Both the position numbers and the translations under genes were made by a program. The notes beneath the pieces were generated by a model. It did no database searches, was not told the origin of the DNA, and saw only the letters and a program-made list of their open reading frames with translations. This document shows positions 13,280-20,224 of a stretch of DNA of 20,224 bases, one piece after another (position 1 is the first letter of the stretch; each line of letters begins with the position of its first letter). The stretch is from JAWXUE01 sp044432925 (lineage in GTDB: Bacteria > Bacillota_I > Bacilli_A > Acholeplasmatales > Anaeroplasmataceae): positions 1 to 20,224 of the forward strand of contig JAWXUE010000020.1 of assembly GCA_044432925.1 (NCBI GenBank), written 5' to 3'.

Positions 13280-14737
13280 ATGAGAACAAGTGGAATATTA
13301 ATGAGTATAACAAGTCTACCATCTAAGTATGGTATTGGAACTTTAGGAGAAGAAGCATATAAGTTCGTTGAATTTTTAGTTGATGCTAAACAAACTTATT
13401 GGCAAATACTTCCTATCGGCCCAACAAGTTATGGGGATTCTCCATATCAAACATTTAGTGCATTTGCTGGAAATCCATATTATATTGATTTAGATATGCT
13501 TATTAATGATGATTTATTAAATGAAGATGATTTATTAAAATTTGATTTTGAAGGTAATGATGAGGTTGTTGATTATGAAAAGATTTATAATCAAAGAATA
13601 GATATATTAAAAATAGCTTTTTCTAAGTTTGATATTAATAATAAAAAATTTATTAAATTTAAAATAAAAAATTATTATTGGTTAAAAAGTTATTCTTTAT
13701 TTATGAGTTTAAAATATATTCACGATGGTTTATCATGGAGTATGTGGGATGATAAATATAAAGATTATAAAAATATTGATAGATATATTAATGAAATAAA
13801 TGATGTTGAATTTTGGAATTTTATTCAATTTAAATTTTTTGAACAATGGTTTAAATTAAAAAAGTATGCTAATAAAAAAGGTATTAAGTTTATTGGTGAT
13901 ATGGCTATTTATGTAGCTTATGATTCAGCTGATGTTTGGGAGTATCCTAATAATTATTTATTAGATGATAATTTAAATATGATTAAAGTAGCTGGTTGTC
14001 CACCAGATGATTTTAGTGAAGAAGGTCAATTGTGGGGTAATCCAATTTATGATTGGTCTTATATGGGTAAAACAGGTTATGAATTTTGGGTTAAAAGAGT
14101 TAAACAAGCTAATAACTTATTTGATTTAACTAGAATAGATCATTTTAGGGGTTTTGCTGGATACTATTGTATTGATGCATCTGAATTAACTGCTAAAAAT
14201 GGAGAATGGTGTGTAGGTCCTGGTATTGATTTATTTAATACTATAAAAAAAGAATTAGGAGAAGTACCTATTATTGCTGAGGATTTAGGGTTTATTACTC
14301 CTGATGTGATTAAACTATTAGAACATACTAATTTTCCAGGTATGAAGTTAATTACATTTGCTTTTGGTAGTGATATGTATAATGAACATTTACCACATAA
14401 TTACGATGAGAATATTGTATGTTATGCTGGGACACATGATAATCCTCCTATATTAGGATGGAAAGAATATATTAGCAAAAAAGAATTAAAGGTTTGTTTA
14501 AAATATCTTAAAATTAAAAAGAAGAATCTTGTTTGGGGTATGATTGAAGCGATGTTTAAAAGTAAAGCTAATTATGTTATTGTTACAATGCAAGATGTTT
14601 TAGAATTAGGTAATGATGCTAGAACGAATACACCATCAACTTTAGGTGGAAATTGGGTTTGGAGAATGAAGGATATTTCTTTGATTAAAGAAGCTAGTAA
14701 ACTAAGATTATTATCTGATGAATACAATAGAAATTAA
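13280..14737 (+). CDS. malQ: 4-alpha-glucanotransferase (amylomaltase, GH77)
   Basis: 485 aa, usual length for the short GH77 enzymes; ATG follows an AGAGGAGAAA ribosome site. It transfers alpha-1,4-glucan segments between maltodextrins, releasing glucose and building chains long enough for GlgP. Family motifs run from RTSGILMSITSLPSKYGIG at the start, through QILPIGPTSYGDSPYQTFSAFAGNPYYIDL and KFIGDMAIYVAYDSADVW, to the catalytic set. The nucleophile is Asp287 in LTRIDHFRGF, the acid/base is Glu334 in IIAEDLG, and the transition-state residue is Asp387 in AGTHDN. The C-terminal NTPSTLGGNWVWR is also conserved. After THDN the sequence reads PPILGW, a mild variant. It is divergent from pulA with two LacI-type operators in the shared control region, and converges on the lacI-family gene across a terminator. 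Confidence 0.95.
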   Translation: MRTSGILMSITSLPSKYGIGTLGEEAYKFVEFLVDAKQTYWQILPIGPTSYGDSPYQTFSAFAGNPYYIDLDMLINDDLLNEDDLLKFDFEGNDEVVDYEKIYNQRIDILKIAFSKFDINNKKFIKFKIKNYYWLKSYSLFMSLKYIHDGLSWSMWDDKYKDYKNIDRYINEINDVEFWNFIQFKFFEQWFKLKKYANKKGIKFIGDMAIYVAYDSADVWEYPNNYLLDDNLNMIKVAGCPPDDFSEEGQLWGNPIYDWSYMGKTGYEFWVKRVKQANNLFDLTRIDHFRGFAGYYCIDASELTAKNGEWCVGPGIDLFNTIKKELGEVPIIAEDLGFITPDVIKLLEHTNFPGMKLITFAFGSDMYNEHLPHNYDENIVCYAGTHDNPPILGWKEYISKKELKVCLKYLKIKKKNLVWGMIEAMFKSKANYVIVTMQDVLELGNDARTNTPSTLGGNWVWRMKDISLIKEASKLRLLSDEYNRN

Positions 14738-14744
14738 AAAATAA

Positions 14745-14769
14745 AAATCACATCAATTTGATGTGATTT
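14745..14769. terminator. Bidirectional terminator between malQ and the LacI-family gene
   Basis: AAATCACATCA (14745-14755), loop ATT, then TGATGTGATTT (14759-14769): a perfect 11-bp stem followed by a T run on the right and preceded by an A run on the left. Confidence 0.9.
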
Positions 14770-14773
14770 GTTT

Positions 14774-15742
14774 TTAATTAGTACTTTCTCTTTTTATAAT
14801 AGATACTTCAATTACTTGATGTGTATCTACTATATTTTCTTGATTTACTAACTTTTTAAAAATGTTAAAAGATTGCATACCTATGTAGTTTATTGGTTGT
14901 TGGATTGATGTTAATGGTGGATTTGTGTAGGATGCAAAATATGTATTATCAAATCCTATTATTTTACATTCATCAGGTATTTTTCTATTAAGTTTATTTA
15001 AGGCTGATATAGCGACAATTGCTAATCTATCTGATGTAGCAAATATACCATCTATTTGTGGATTATTTTCTAGATGTTTATATATAATATCTTCATTAGG
15101 ATTTATTAAATCGAAATCAAATATTTCTACTGTTGAATTTGGATTAATTGTTTCTAGAAAACCAGATGTTCTATCTATTGTTGTAATTAAGAAAGAAGGA
15201 CCTCTTAGTAATAATATATTTTTACATAAATGATTATTCAATTCTAATGCAGCTAACTTACCTCCTTGATAATTATCGCAAGTTATTGATGGTATGTTAT
15301 TAGATAATACATGATCTACTGTTACAATAGGTTTACAAAAATTTAATAATATATCGTGGTTTAATATATTTGATGCTACTATTAAACCATCTACATTATA
15401 ATCTTTAAAGGTTTCTAAATAATTTTGTTCTAATAGTTTAGAGTCATTTGTACTTGCTAACATTAATTTATAACCATTAGAATGACATGCTTTTTCTAAT
15501 CCATCTATAAATTCACTATAAAAAGAATTTTTAAGATCAGGTATTAATACACCTATTGTACCTGTTTTCTTTCCTGATAAAAATCTAGCGAATTGATTTG
15601 GTTTATAATTTAACTCTTTAATTACTTCGTTTATTTTATTTTTAGTTTCTTCATGTACATATCCATTATTATTTAATACTCTTGATACTGTAGCTACACT
15701 AACAAATGCTTTTTTTGCTACATCTTTAATAGTTGCTGACAT
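14774..15742 (-). CDS. LacI-family transcriptional repressor (probable maltodextrin regulator)
   Basis: 322 aa from the second in-frame ATG (15742), which lies 7 bases after AAGGAGGT; the first ATG at 15748 abuts that ribosome site. The N-terminal helix-turn-helix SATIKDVAKKAFVSVATVSRVLNN (2-25) with hinge ELNYKPNQFARFLSGKK (about 45-61) is typical of the family. The rest is the periplasmic-binding-like sensor domain: TIGVLIPDLKNSFYSEFIDGLE, DGLIVASN, IDGIFATSDRLAIVAI and the IIGFDNTYFASYTNPPLTSIQQP segment. It is placed between malQ and a divergent glucokinase gene, and LacI-type operators lie 2.5 kb away between pulA and malQ. It is therefore the likely local maltose/maltodextrin-responsive regulator (MalR-like). 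The ligand is not provable here. A degenerate operator upstream suggests autoregulation. Confidence 0.9.
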   Translation of the reverse strand: MSATIKDVAKKAFVSVATVSRVLNNNGYVHEETKNKINEVIKELNYKPNQFARFLSGKKTGTIGVLIPDLKNSFYSEFIDGLEKACHSNGYKLMLASTNDSKLLEQNYLETFKDYNVDGLIVASNILNHDILLNFCKPIVTVDHVLSNNIPSITCDNYQGGKLAALELNNHLCKNILLLRGPSFLITTIDRTSGFLETINPNSTVEIFDFDLINPNEDIIYKHLENNPQIDGIFATSDRLAIVAISALNKLNRKIPDECKIIGFDNTYFASYTNPPLTSIQQPINYIGMQSFNIFKKLVNQENIVDTHQVIEVSIIKRESTN

Positions 15743-15767
15743 AAACATACCTCCTTGTACTTATATT

Positions 15768-15779
15768 GTAATAGATACC
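15768..15779 (+). promoter_or_regulatory. Possible degenerate operator in the lacI-family/glk divergent region
   Basis: GTAATAGATACC matches operator 1 (GTAATCGATAAC) at 10 of 12 bases but lacks the central CG. It lies just upstream of the repressor gene. It may be a weak autoregulatory site, or chance in AT-rich DNA. Confidence 0.35.
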
Positions 15780-15824
15780 ATATTTTATTGATATAAATAA
15801 TGTATATATCTTTTAAATATTTAG

Positions 15825-15833
15825 TGGTATAAT
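15825..15833 (+). promoter_or_regulatory. Extended -10 promoter of the glk-surE operon
   Basis: TGGTATAAT at 15825-15833, 25 bases before the glk ATG. The -35 region is AT-rich without a clear hexamer. Confidence 0.6.
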
Positions 15834-15858
15834 ATATATAAAATATCGGAGGTTTAAT

Positions 15859-16791
15859 ATGAGTTATTTATTTGGTGTAGATATTGGTGGTACAACTGTT
15901 AAAATCGGATTTTTATCTACTGATGGTAATATTATTGATAGATTTGAGATTAAAACTAATAAAGAGAATAATGGTAGTCTTATTTTAAGTGATGTTGCTA
16001 AGGCTATTGTTTCTTATTTAGATAATAATAATATTGATTATAATGAAGTAGAGGGTATTGGATTTGGTGTGCCAGGTCCTGTTACTGATAACAACATTGT
16101 TACTATATGTGTTAATATTTCTTGGAAAAATAAAGATGTTATTAAAGAATTTAGTAAACTTATTCCTTTTAAAACGAAGATGGCTTGTACTAATGATGCT
16201 AATGCAGCGGCAATAGGTGAGATGTATAGAGGTAGTGATTTTAATTATCGTAATGTTATTATGCTTACTTTAGGTACTGGTGTTGGTGGAGGAGTTATCG
16301 TTGATAATAAAGCTATTGGTGGCACTCATGGTGCTGGTGGTGAATTAGGTCATGTTGTAATTGATTTTAAACATCAATTTCAATGTAATTGTGGTTTAAG
16401 AGGTTGTTTGGAAACTGTTGCATCTGCTACAGGTGTTGTTAATATTGCTAAAAAGTATTTAAAAGATAATAAATCTGTTTTATCTAATATTAAAGACTTA
16501 CAATGTAAAGATGTATTTGATAATGTTGGAGATAATGTTGCTGATATGGTTATTGATGAGGTTTGTGAATACTTAGGTAGAATATGTTCTATTTTAGCTG
16601 CAACGACTAATCCTGAAGTTTTTATTATTGGTGGAGGAGTTTCTAAAGCTGGTGATGTTTTAATTAAAGGTATTGAAAAACATTTTAAAAAGTATTCTTT
16701 TGGACCTACTGCTGATACTAAGATAGTTTTAGCAACATTAGGTAATGATGCTGGTATGATAGGGGCTGCTTTAAATGTCAAATCGAAGTAA
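15859..16791 (+). CDS. glcK: ROK-family glucokinase
   Basis: 310 aa, ATG after the ribosome site CGGAGGT. It phosphorylates glucose with ATP to glucose-6-phosphate in the cytoplasm. The N-terminal phosphate loop is FGVDIGGTTVKIGF (5-18), and the catalytic base is Asp113 in TNDANAAAIGE. The second glycine-rich loop is LTLGTGVGGGVIV. The ROK zinc site is His165 (GELGHVV) with CNCGLRGC supplying Cys176, Cys178 and Cys183. The C-terminal IIGGGVSKAGDVL is also conserved. The substrate could extend to mannose or another hexose, but the neighbourhood of MalQ, which liberates glucose, supports glucokinase. It is first gene of a three-gene set; the next gene starts inside its last codons. It is divergent from the LacI-family regulator. 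Confidence 0.93.
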   Translation: MSYLFGVDIGGTTVKIGFLSTDGNIIDRFEIKTNKENNGSLILSDVAKAIVSYLDNNNIDYNEVEGIGFGVPGPVTDNNIVTICVNISWKNKDVIKEFSKLIPFKTKMACTNDANAAAIGEMYRGSDFNYRNVIMLTLGTGVGGGVIVDNKAIGGTHGAGGELGHVVIDFKHQFQCNCGLRGCLETVASATGVVNIAKKYLKDNKSVLSNIKDLQCKDVFDNVGDNVADMVIDEVCEYLGRICSILAATTNPEVFIIGGGVSKAGDVLIKGIEKHFKKYSFGPTADTKIVLATLGNDAGMIGAALNVKSK

Positions 16792-17251
16792 TGAACTATT
16801 TTTAGGTCCAGCTTTTAAGAAATGGTATATTATTATTACTGTTGTTATTTGTTTATTATGGACTTTAGTTTCATTTGGTACGTATTTGTTTGGAAACAAC
16901 AATTTATTAAGTGCAGATCTTTTTGGATATTATAATGCATTTTTAGTTGTGTTTGTTGTAACGGGTATGATTATAGATGAGAAGATTAGAAAGTATCCTG
17001 GTTTAGTTATAACAATAGTTAGTGCAATATATTATTTTTGTTATATTGTATTATGTATGTTAAGAGCAGATTGTTCTTTAATGTCAGTGATGTTTAGTAT
17101 TGCATTCTTATTATATATAGGATGTAGTTATTTGATTTATAAATTTATAATTCCTAGAATTGTTGTTTTGAAATATGGGCCTCCTATATTTAATACTACT
17201 TATTTAATGATAACTTTAACAGTTACATTAGTTTTAGGGTTTATTTGTTAG
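16775..17251 (+). CDS. Small polytopic membrane protein of unknown function
   Basis: 158 aa; I do not recognise the family. The ATG lies 17 bases inside the end of glk, in another frame, so translation is probably coupled to glucokinase. Five hydrophobic segments are visible at about 18-38, 50-67, 76-96, 102-123 and 138-157, with a short basic N-terminus (SNRSNELFLGPAFKKW) and a charged DEKIRKYPG loop between segments 2 and 3. Cysteines are scattered in the membrane segments. There is no signal peptide lipobox or catalytic motif. The order glk, membrane protein, surE with tight spacing implies one transcript but does not reveal a role. It resembles the generic small integral membrane proteins that accompany housekeeping genes in Erysipelotrichia-like genomes. 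Confidence 0.8.
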   Translation: MSNRSNELFLGPAFKKWYIIITVVICLLWTLVSFGTYLFGNNNLLSADLFGYYNAFLVVFVVTGMIIDEKIRKYPGLVITIVSAIYYFCYIVLCMLRADCSLMSVMFSIAFLLYIGCSYLIYKFIIPRIVVLKYGPPIFNTTYLMITLTVTLVLGFIC

Positions 17252-17261
17252 AGGGGTAAAT

Positions 17262-17939
17262 ATGAAAGTTTTAGTAGTTAATGATGATAGTTATGAAGCA
17301 ACAGGTATTAAGATACTTGTTGATGCTTTAAAGAAATATGTTGAAGTAGTTGTTTATGCTCCTAGTAAGTGCGAGAGTGCTCAAGGACAAAAGATTACTA
17401 TTCATAAACCAATTAAAGTAGATAAGATTGATACTTTTGGTGTTGAGGCTTATAAGGTAGATGGTAGTACTGCTGATTGCGTTAGATTAGGTATATTTAA
17501 TAATAAGGATATAGACTTAATTATTTCAGGAGTTAATCAAGGGTTAAATATTGGACAAGATATTCATTATTCTTCAACGATAGCTGGTGTAATTCAAGCT
17601 GGGTTATTAGGATATAGAGGTGTAGCATTATCATGTGATAAAAATTATGATGATGTTATTAATCAAATTGATCCAATTATAGAAGAATATATAGTTAATA
17701 ATGATAAACACCATAATTTATTAAATATTAATTTTCCTAGTGCTAAATTTAAAACTTATAAAGGTATTAAAGAAACTGTGTGTGGGAATAGATATTTTGA
17801 AAATGAATTTACATATAATGATGGATGTTATTTAGAAAGTGATATAATGGTTGATGATTATACACGTGGTACTGATAGTGGAGAAGTAGCTCAAGGCTAT
17901 GTGAGTGTAAGTAAATTAACAATTAATAAAGTAATATAA
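17262..17939 (+). CDS. surE: 5'/3'-nucleotidase SurE
   Basis: 225 aa, slightly shorter than the usual 245-260. The ribosome site GAGGGG precedes ATG. SurE is a metal-dependent phosphatase acting on nucleoside 5'- and 3'-monophosphates. The metal-binding residues known from the family are present: Asp8 and Asp9 in VVNDDS, Ser39 in APSKCESAQGQ, and Asn92 in ISGVNQGLNIGQD. HYSSTIAGVIQAGLLGYRGVALS and LLNINFPS are further family motifs. The usual NDDG reads NDDS, and the SGSSQS-like loop reads ESAQGQ, a divergent version. It is the last gene of the glk operon, ending at a terminator. Its link with glucokinase is probably only positional. Confidence 0.92.
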   Translation: MKVLVVNDDSYEATGIKILVDALKKYVEVVVYAPSKCESAQGQKITIHKPIKVDKIDTFGVEAYKVDGSTADCVRLGIFNNKDIDLIISGVNQGLNIGQDIHYSSTIAGVIQAGLLGYRGVALSCDKNYDDVINQIDPIIEEYIVNNDKHHNLLNINFPSAKFKTYKGIKETVCGNRYFENEFTYNDGCYLESDIMVDDYTRGTDSGEVAQGYVSVSKLTINKVI

Positions 17940-17946
17940 TATTATA

Positions 17947-17976
17947 AAGAATCTAACTATTTGTTGGGTTCTTTTT
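17947..17976 (+). terminator. Terminator after surE
   Basis: AAGAATCTAAC (17947-17957), loop TATTT, then GTTGGGTTCTT (17963-17973) with two G-U pairs, followed by a T run. Confidence 0.85.
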
Positions 17977-18023
17977 TGTTATTTTTAACCTAAAAATTAA
18001 TTGTAATTCTTTTTAAAAAACAC

Positions 18024-18052
18024 TTGCAATCATCATTATAATTTGATATAAT
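18024..18052 (+). promoter_or_regulatory. Promoter of the S10 ribosomal protein operon
   Basis: TTGCAA (18024-18029), 17-bp spacer and TATAAT (18047-18052), with extended TG at 18044-18045. Predicted start near 18059, giving a leader of about 155 nt before rpsJ. Confidence 0.82.
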
Positions 18053-18058
18053 ATACAA

Positions 18059-18213
18059 GACTCATGAAAAATCATGGTTGGCTGTGAAGTGGGAGGTTGC
18101 CGATACACCGATATGCGTTGTCGATAAAGACGATAAATATCAGTCATGTGTGTATACGGGTTTTCCGACGGAGCAAGTCTATAAAGAATTATAGGCGAAA
18201 GGAGATTAAAAAC
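18059..18213 (+). ncRNA. Structured 5' leader of the S10 operon, probable ribosomal-protein autoregulatory element
   Basis: Three nested helices are visible. CCGATACAC (18100-18108) pairs with GTGTAT-a-CGG (18150-18159, one bulged A). GATAT (18110-18114) pairs with ATATC (18137-18141). TTGTC (18118-18122) pairs with GACGA (18129-18133). A flanking GTGGGAGGTTGC run and a TCC-GAC-GGA hairpin follow the pattern of conserved Firmicutes rpsJ leaders as I recall them. GC content is well above the surroundings. I infer feedback control by an operon product; the ligand protein is not shown by sequence. Confidence 0.65.
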
Positions 18214-18522
18214 ATGGCAAAAGAAAAAATTAAAATTCGTTTAAAATCTTATGATCACAGATTGTTAGACTTATCAACTAAAAAAATAGTTGATAGCGTG
18301 AAAAAAACTGGGGCAGTAGTTAATGGACCAATTCCATTACCAACTGAAAAAGAAATATTCACAATCTTACGTTCACCTCACGTTAATAAAGATTCACGTG
18401 AACAATTCGAAAGAAGAACACATAAGAGATTAATTGAAATTGTTTCGCCAACGGCGCAAACAATCGATGCCTTAACACATATCGATCTAGCATCTGGTGT
18501 TGACATCGTAATCAAAAAATAA
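18214..18522 (+). CDS. rpsJ: 30S ribosomal protein S10
   Basis: 102 aa, standard length. The ATG at 18214 follows AAAGGAGA at 8 bases; an upstream in-frame extension to 18097 lies in the structured leader and is rejected. The protein opens AKEKIKIRLKSYDHRLLD and contains the conserved GPIPLPTEKEIFTILRSPHVNKDSREQFE region and the VDIVIKK end. It is a 30S head protein that binds 16S rRNA and, with NusB, takes part in antitermination in other bacteria. First gene of the S10 operon. The next gene begins 18 bases later. Confidence 0.97.
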   Translation: MAKEKIKIRLKSYDHRLLDLSTKKIVDSVKKTGAVVNGPIPLPTEKEIFTILRSPHVNKDSREQFERRTHKRLIEIVSPTAQTIDALTHIDLASGVDIVIKK

Positions 18523-18540
18523 TAGGAAAGAGGTAAACTT

Positions 18541-19179
18541 ATGGCCAAAGGAATCTTAGGTAGAAAACTGGGAATGACTCAAATTTTCGATGAAAAAGGA
18601 AATTTAATTCCAGTAACAGTAGTAGATTGTACAGCAAACGTTGTTATGCAACAAAAAACAATCGAAACTGACGGATACATTGCAACTCAAGTAGGATTTG
18701 AAGACAAACCTGAAAGATTAGCAAATAATCCAGAAAAAGGACATGCAGCAAAAGCATCAACTACTCCTAAGCGCTTCATTAGAGAATTTAGATTCTCAGA
18801 AGCTCAAGGGAATGATTTGACGAGCTTCACTGTAGGTTCAGAAGTTAAATGCGATATATTTGTTGCTGGAGACGTTATTGACGTAACTGGTACATCTAAA
18901 GGGAAGGGATTTGCCGGAGTTATTAAACGCTACGGACATAAAACAGGTCCTGCATCTCATGGTTCTGGGTACCACCGTGGTATCGGATCAATGGGTCCTA
19001 TCAAAGGGAATATGAAAGGTAAAAAAATGCCTGGACATATGGGACATGATACAGTAACAATTCAAAATCTTGAAGTAGCTGCTGTAGATGTTGAAAGAGA
19101 AATCATTTTAGTAAAAGGGAACATTCCTGGACCTAGAAAAGGTTTAGTAGAAATTAAAACTGCCGTTAAAGGTAAATAA
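18541..19179 (+). CDS. rplC: 50S ribosomal protein L3
   Basis: 212 aa, normal length, ATG after AAAGAGGT. It starts AKGILGRKLGMTQIFDEKGN, and the rRNA-binding core reads GKGFAGVIKRYGHKTGPASH, then GSMGPIKGNMKGKKMPGHMG. It is an early-assembling 23S rRNA-binding protein near the peptidyl transferase centre. Second gene of the S10 operon and followed by rplD after 23 bases. GC is higher than in the catabolic genes, as expected for a highly expressed conserved protein. Confidence 0.97.
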   Translation: MAKGILGRKLGMTQIFDEKGNLIPVTVVDCTANVVMQQKTIETDGYIATQVGFEDKPERLANNPEKGHAAKASTTPKRFIREFRFSEAQGNDLTSFTVGSEVKCDIFVAGDVIDVTGTSKGKGFAGVIKRYGHKTGPASHGSGYHRGIGSMGPIKGNMKGKKMPGHMGHDTVTIQNLEVAAVDVEREIILVKGNIPGPRKGLVEIKTAVKGK

Positions 19180-19202
19180 GTAAATAGGAAAGGAGATTTA
19201 TT

Positions 19203-19829
19203 ATGCCTACTGTTGCATTATTAAATCAAGCTGGTAAAAAAGTTAAAGACTTAACATTATCAAGCGAAATTTTTGGTATCGAACCAAATCAACAAGTAAT
19301 ATATGATGTTGTTAATGCGCAAAGAGCTGCTATGCGTCAAGGGACTCACGACACTAAAACTCGTACAGAAGTACGTGGTGGTGGACGTAAACCTTGGGCA
19401 CAAAAAGGAACTGGACGTGCTCGTCAAGGATCTATTCGTGCTCCTCAATGGCGTGGTGGTGGAATTGTGTTTGGACCAACACCTAGAGATTATTCAGTAA
19501 AAGTTAATAGAAAAGTTAAAAAATTAGCTTTAAAATCTGCATTATCTTATAAAGTATTAAATAATAAATTAGTTGCTGTTGAAGCAATTGCATTAGAACA
19601 AGTTAAAACAAAAGATTTCTTACAAGTAATCGAAAATTTAAAACTAACTGGTAAAAAAGTATTATTCGTTTTACCTGAAGTTACTGAGAATGTGGAAAAA
19701 TCTTCTAGAAATATTCCAAACGTTTCAGTTAACGTACAAAATCATGTTTCAGTTTTTGATATCTTAAAATACGATCAAGTTGTTTTAGCAGTTGATTCTG
19801 TAAAATATTTTGAGGAGGTTCTAAATTAA
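19203..19829 (+). CDS. rplD: 50S ribosomal protein L4
   Basis: 208 aa, usual length. The ribosome site AAAGGAGA precedes ATG. It has the L4 extended loop motif VRGGGRKPWAQKGTGRARQG, then the PQWRGGGIVFGPTPRDYS segment, the part that reaches the exit tunnel. In E. coli L4 represses the S10 operon through the leader; here that is only a possibility raised by the structured rpsJ leader. It ends one base before the rplW start codon, and the rplW ribosome site lies in its last codons. Confidence 0.97.
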   Translation: MPTVALLNQAGKKVKDLTLSSEIFGIEPNQQVIYDVVNAQRAAMRQGTHDTKTRTEVRGGGRKPWAQKGTGRARQGSIRAPQWRGGGIVFGPTPRDYSVKVNRKVKKLALKSALSYKVLNNKLVAVEAIALEQVKTKDFLQVIENLKLTGKKVLFVLPEVTENVEKSSRNIPNVSVNVQNHVSVFDILKYDQVVLAVDSVKYFEEVLN

Positions 19830-19830
19830 C

Positions 19831-20115
19831 ATGAAATTATATGACATTATAAAAGGACCAATCATTACTGAAAAAAGTATGGACTTAAAAGAAAACTTAA
19901 ACAAATATACGTTTAAAGTTGACAAAAAAGCAAACAAGTTAGAAATTAAAAACGCTGTACAAGAAATTTTCAAAGTGAAAGTTACTGCAGTGCATACAAT
20001 CAATGTATTACCTAAAAGAAGAGTTGTTGGAAGACATGCAGGTTACAAACCAGCGTATAAAAAAGCAATTTGTACTTTAGCTGAAGGTAATTCAATTGAT
20101 GAATTCAATATTTAA
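19831..20115 (+). CDS. rplW: 50S ribosomal protein L23
   Basis: 94 aa, typical length. It starts MKLYDIIKGPIITEKSMDL with the family IITEKS motif, then KYTFKVDKKANKLEIKNAV and the VHTINVLPKRRVVGRHAGY loop. It sits at the tunnel exit and docks trigger factor and signal recognition particle. Its Shine-Dalgarno GAGGAGG lies inside the end of rplD with slightly long spacing, so translation is probably coupled to rplD. Confidence 0.97.
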   Translation: MKLYDIIKGPIITEKSMDLKENLNKYTFKVDKKANKLEIKNAVQEIFKVKVTAVHTINVLPKRRVVGRHAGYKPAYKKAICTLAEGNSIDEFNI

Positions 20116-20132
20116 TTAGGAGGATAATCGAC

Positions 20133-20224
20133 ATGGCGGTTAAAACATACAAACCTACCACAAACGGTAGACGTAACATGAGTGTGTTAACATTTGATGA
20201 AATAACAACATCAACACCTGAGAA
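20133..20224 (+). CDS. rplB: 50S ribosomal protein L2, N-terminal part only
   Basis: The frame opens at ATG 20133 after TTAGGAGGA and runs off the end of the window with 30 codons visible. It reads AVKTYKPTTNGRRNMSVLTF, the conserved L2 N-terminus. Fifth gene of the S10 operon, in the standard order rpsJ-rplC-rplD-rplW-rplB. Confidence 0.96.
   Translation, partial: MAVKTYKPTTNGRRNMSVLTFDEITTSTPE

Noticed and set aside
16380..16781. 133-codon open frame antisense to glucokinase
   Set aside because: Antisense to the conserved ROK zinc-site region; codon structure follows the plus-strand gene.
18097..18213. In-frame N-terminal extension of S10 from a TTG
   Set aside because: S10 has a conserved length of about 102 aa, the ATG at 18214 has a proper ribosome site, and the extension lies in the structured leader.

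Overview
The window is very AT-rich, uses the standard bacterial code (tryptophan is TGG and no gene needs TGA read-through), has strong Shine-Dalgarno sites, and carries Firmicutes-type rRNA-tRNA and ribosomal protein gene order. It looks like an anaerobic, low-GC Bacilli/Erysipelotrichia-type or Mollicutes-related gut organism. This taxonomic placement is inference; no marker here fixes the genus.

Layout. (1) 1-868: the 3' part of a 5S rRNA followed by tRNAs Val, Thr, Lys, Leu, Met, Ile2 (CAT) and Ser, ending in a terminator. (2) 940-2063: a PHP-family histidinol-phosphatase-like gene converges on a small stand-alone glycyl-radical protein (GrcA type) across one shared terminator. (3) 2156-2457: a consensus promoter drives tRNAs fMet, Asp and Phe. 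The tRNA order over both clusters fits one ancestral Bacillus-type array that has lost an internal block and been split by the two protein genes. (4) 2513-3790: a decayed accessory patch beside tRNA-Phe, with a frameshifted, truncated tyrosine integrase, an orphan coding fragment, an 88-aa gene of unknown function and a small helix-turn-helix-like ORF. (5) 3832-4677: a LicA/choline-kinase-like phosphotransferase.

(6) 4785-16791: an alpha-glucan utilisation region. It has glycogen/maltodextrin phosphorylase (glgP), a maltodextrin ABC importer (lipoprotein malE, permeases malF and malG, no ATPase gene), a cytoplasmic type I pullulanase divergent from 4-alpha-glucanotransferase (malQ), a LacI-family repressor, and a divergent ROK glucokinase. 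In the inferred pathway, maltodextrins enter through MalEFG with an ATPase encoded elsewhere. Pullulanase removes branches, MalQ re-sizes the chains, GlgP releases glucose-1-phosphate, and glucokinase captures free glucose. Two near-identical LacI-type operators 40 bp apart lie in the pulA-malQ divergent region, and a different cre-like operator sits just downstream of the malE promoter.

(7) 16775-17939: glucokinase is followed by an overlapping unknown membrane protein gene and surE. (8) 18024-20224: the start of the S10 ribosomal operon (rpsJ, rplC, rplD, rplW, partial rplB) with its own promoter and a structured leader of about 150 nt.

I found no CRISPR array, no complete mobile element and no convincing new multi-gene defence or biosynthetic system. 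The most interesting material is regulatory (twin operators, ribosomal leader, malE-malF hairpin), the split tRNA array, the stand-alone glycyl-radical domain, and the small unknown genes.
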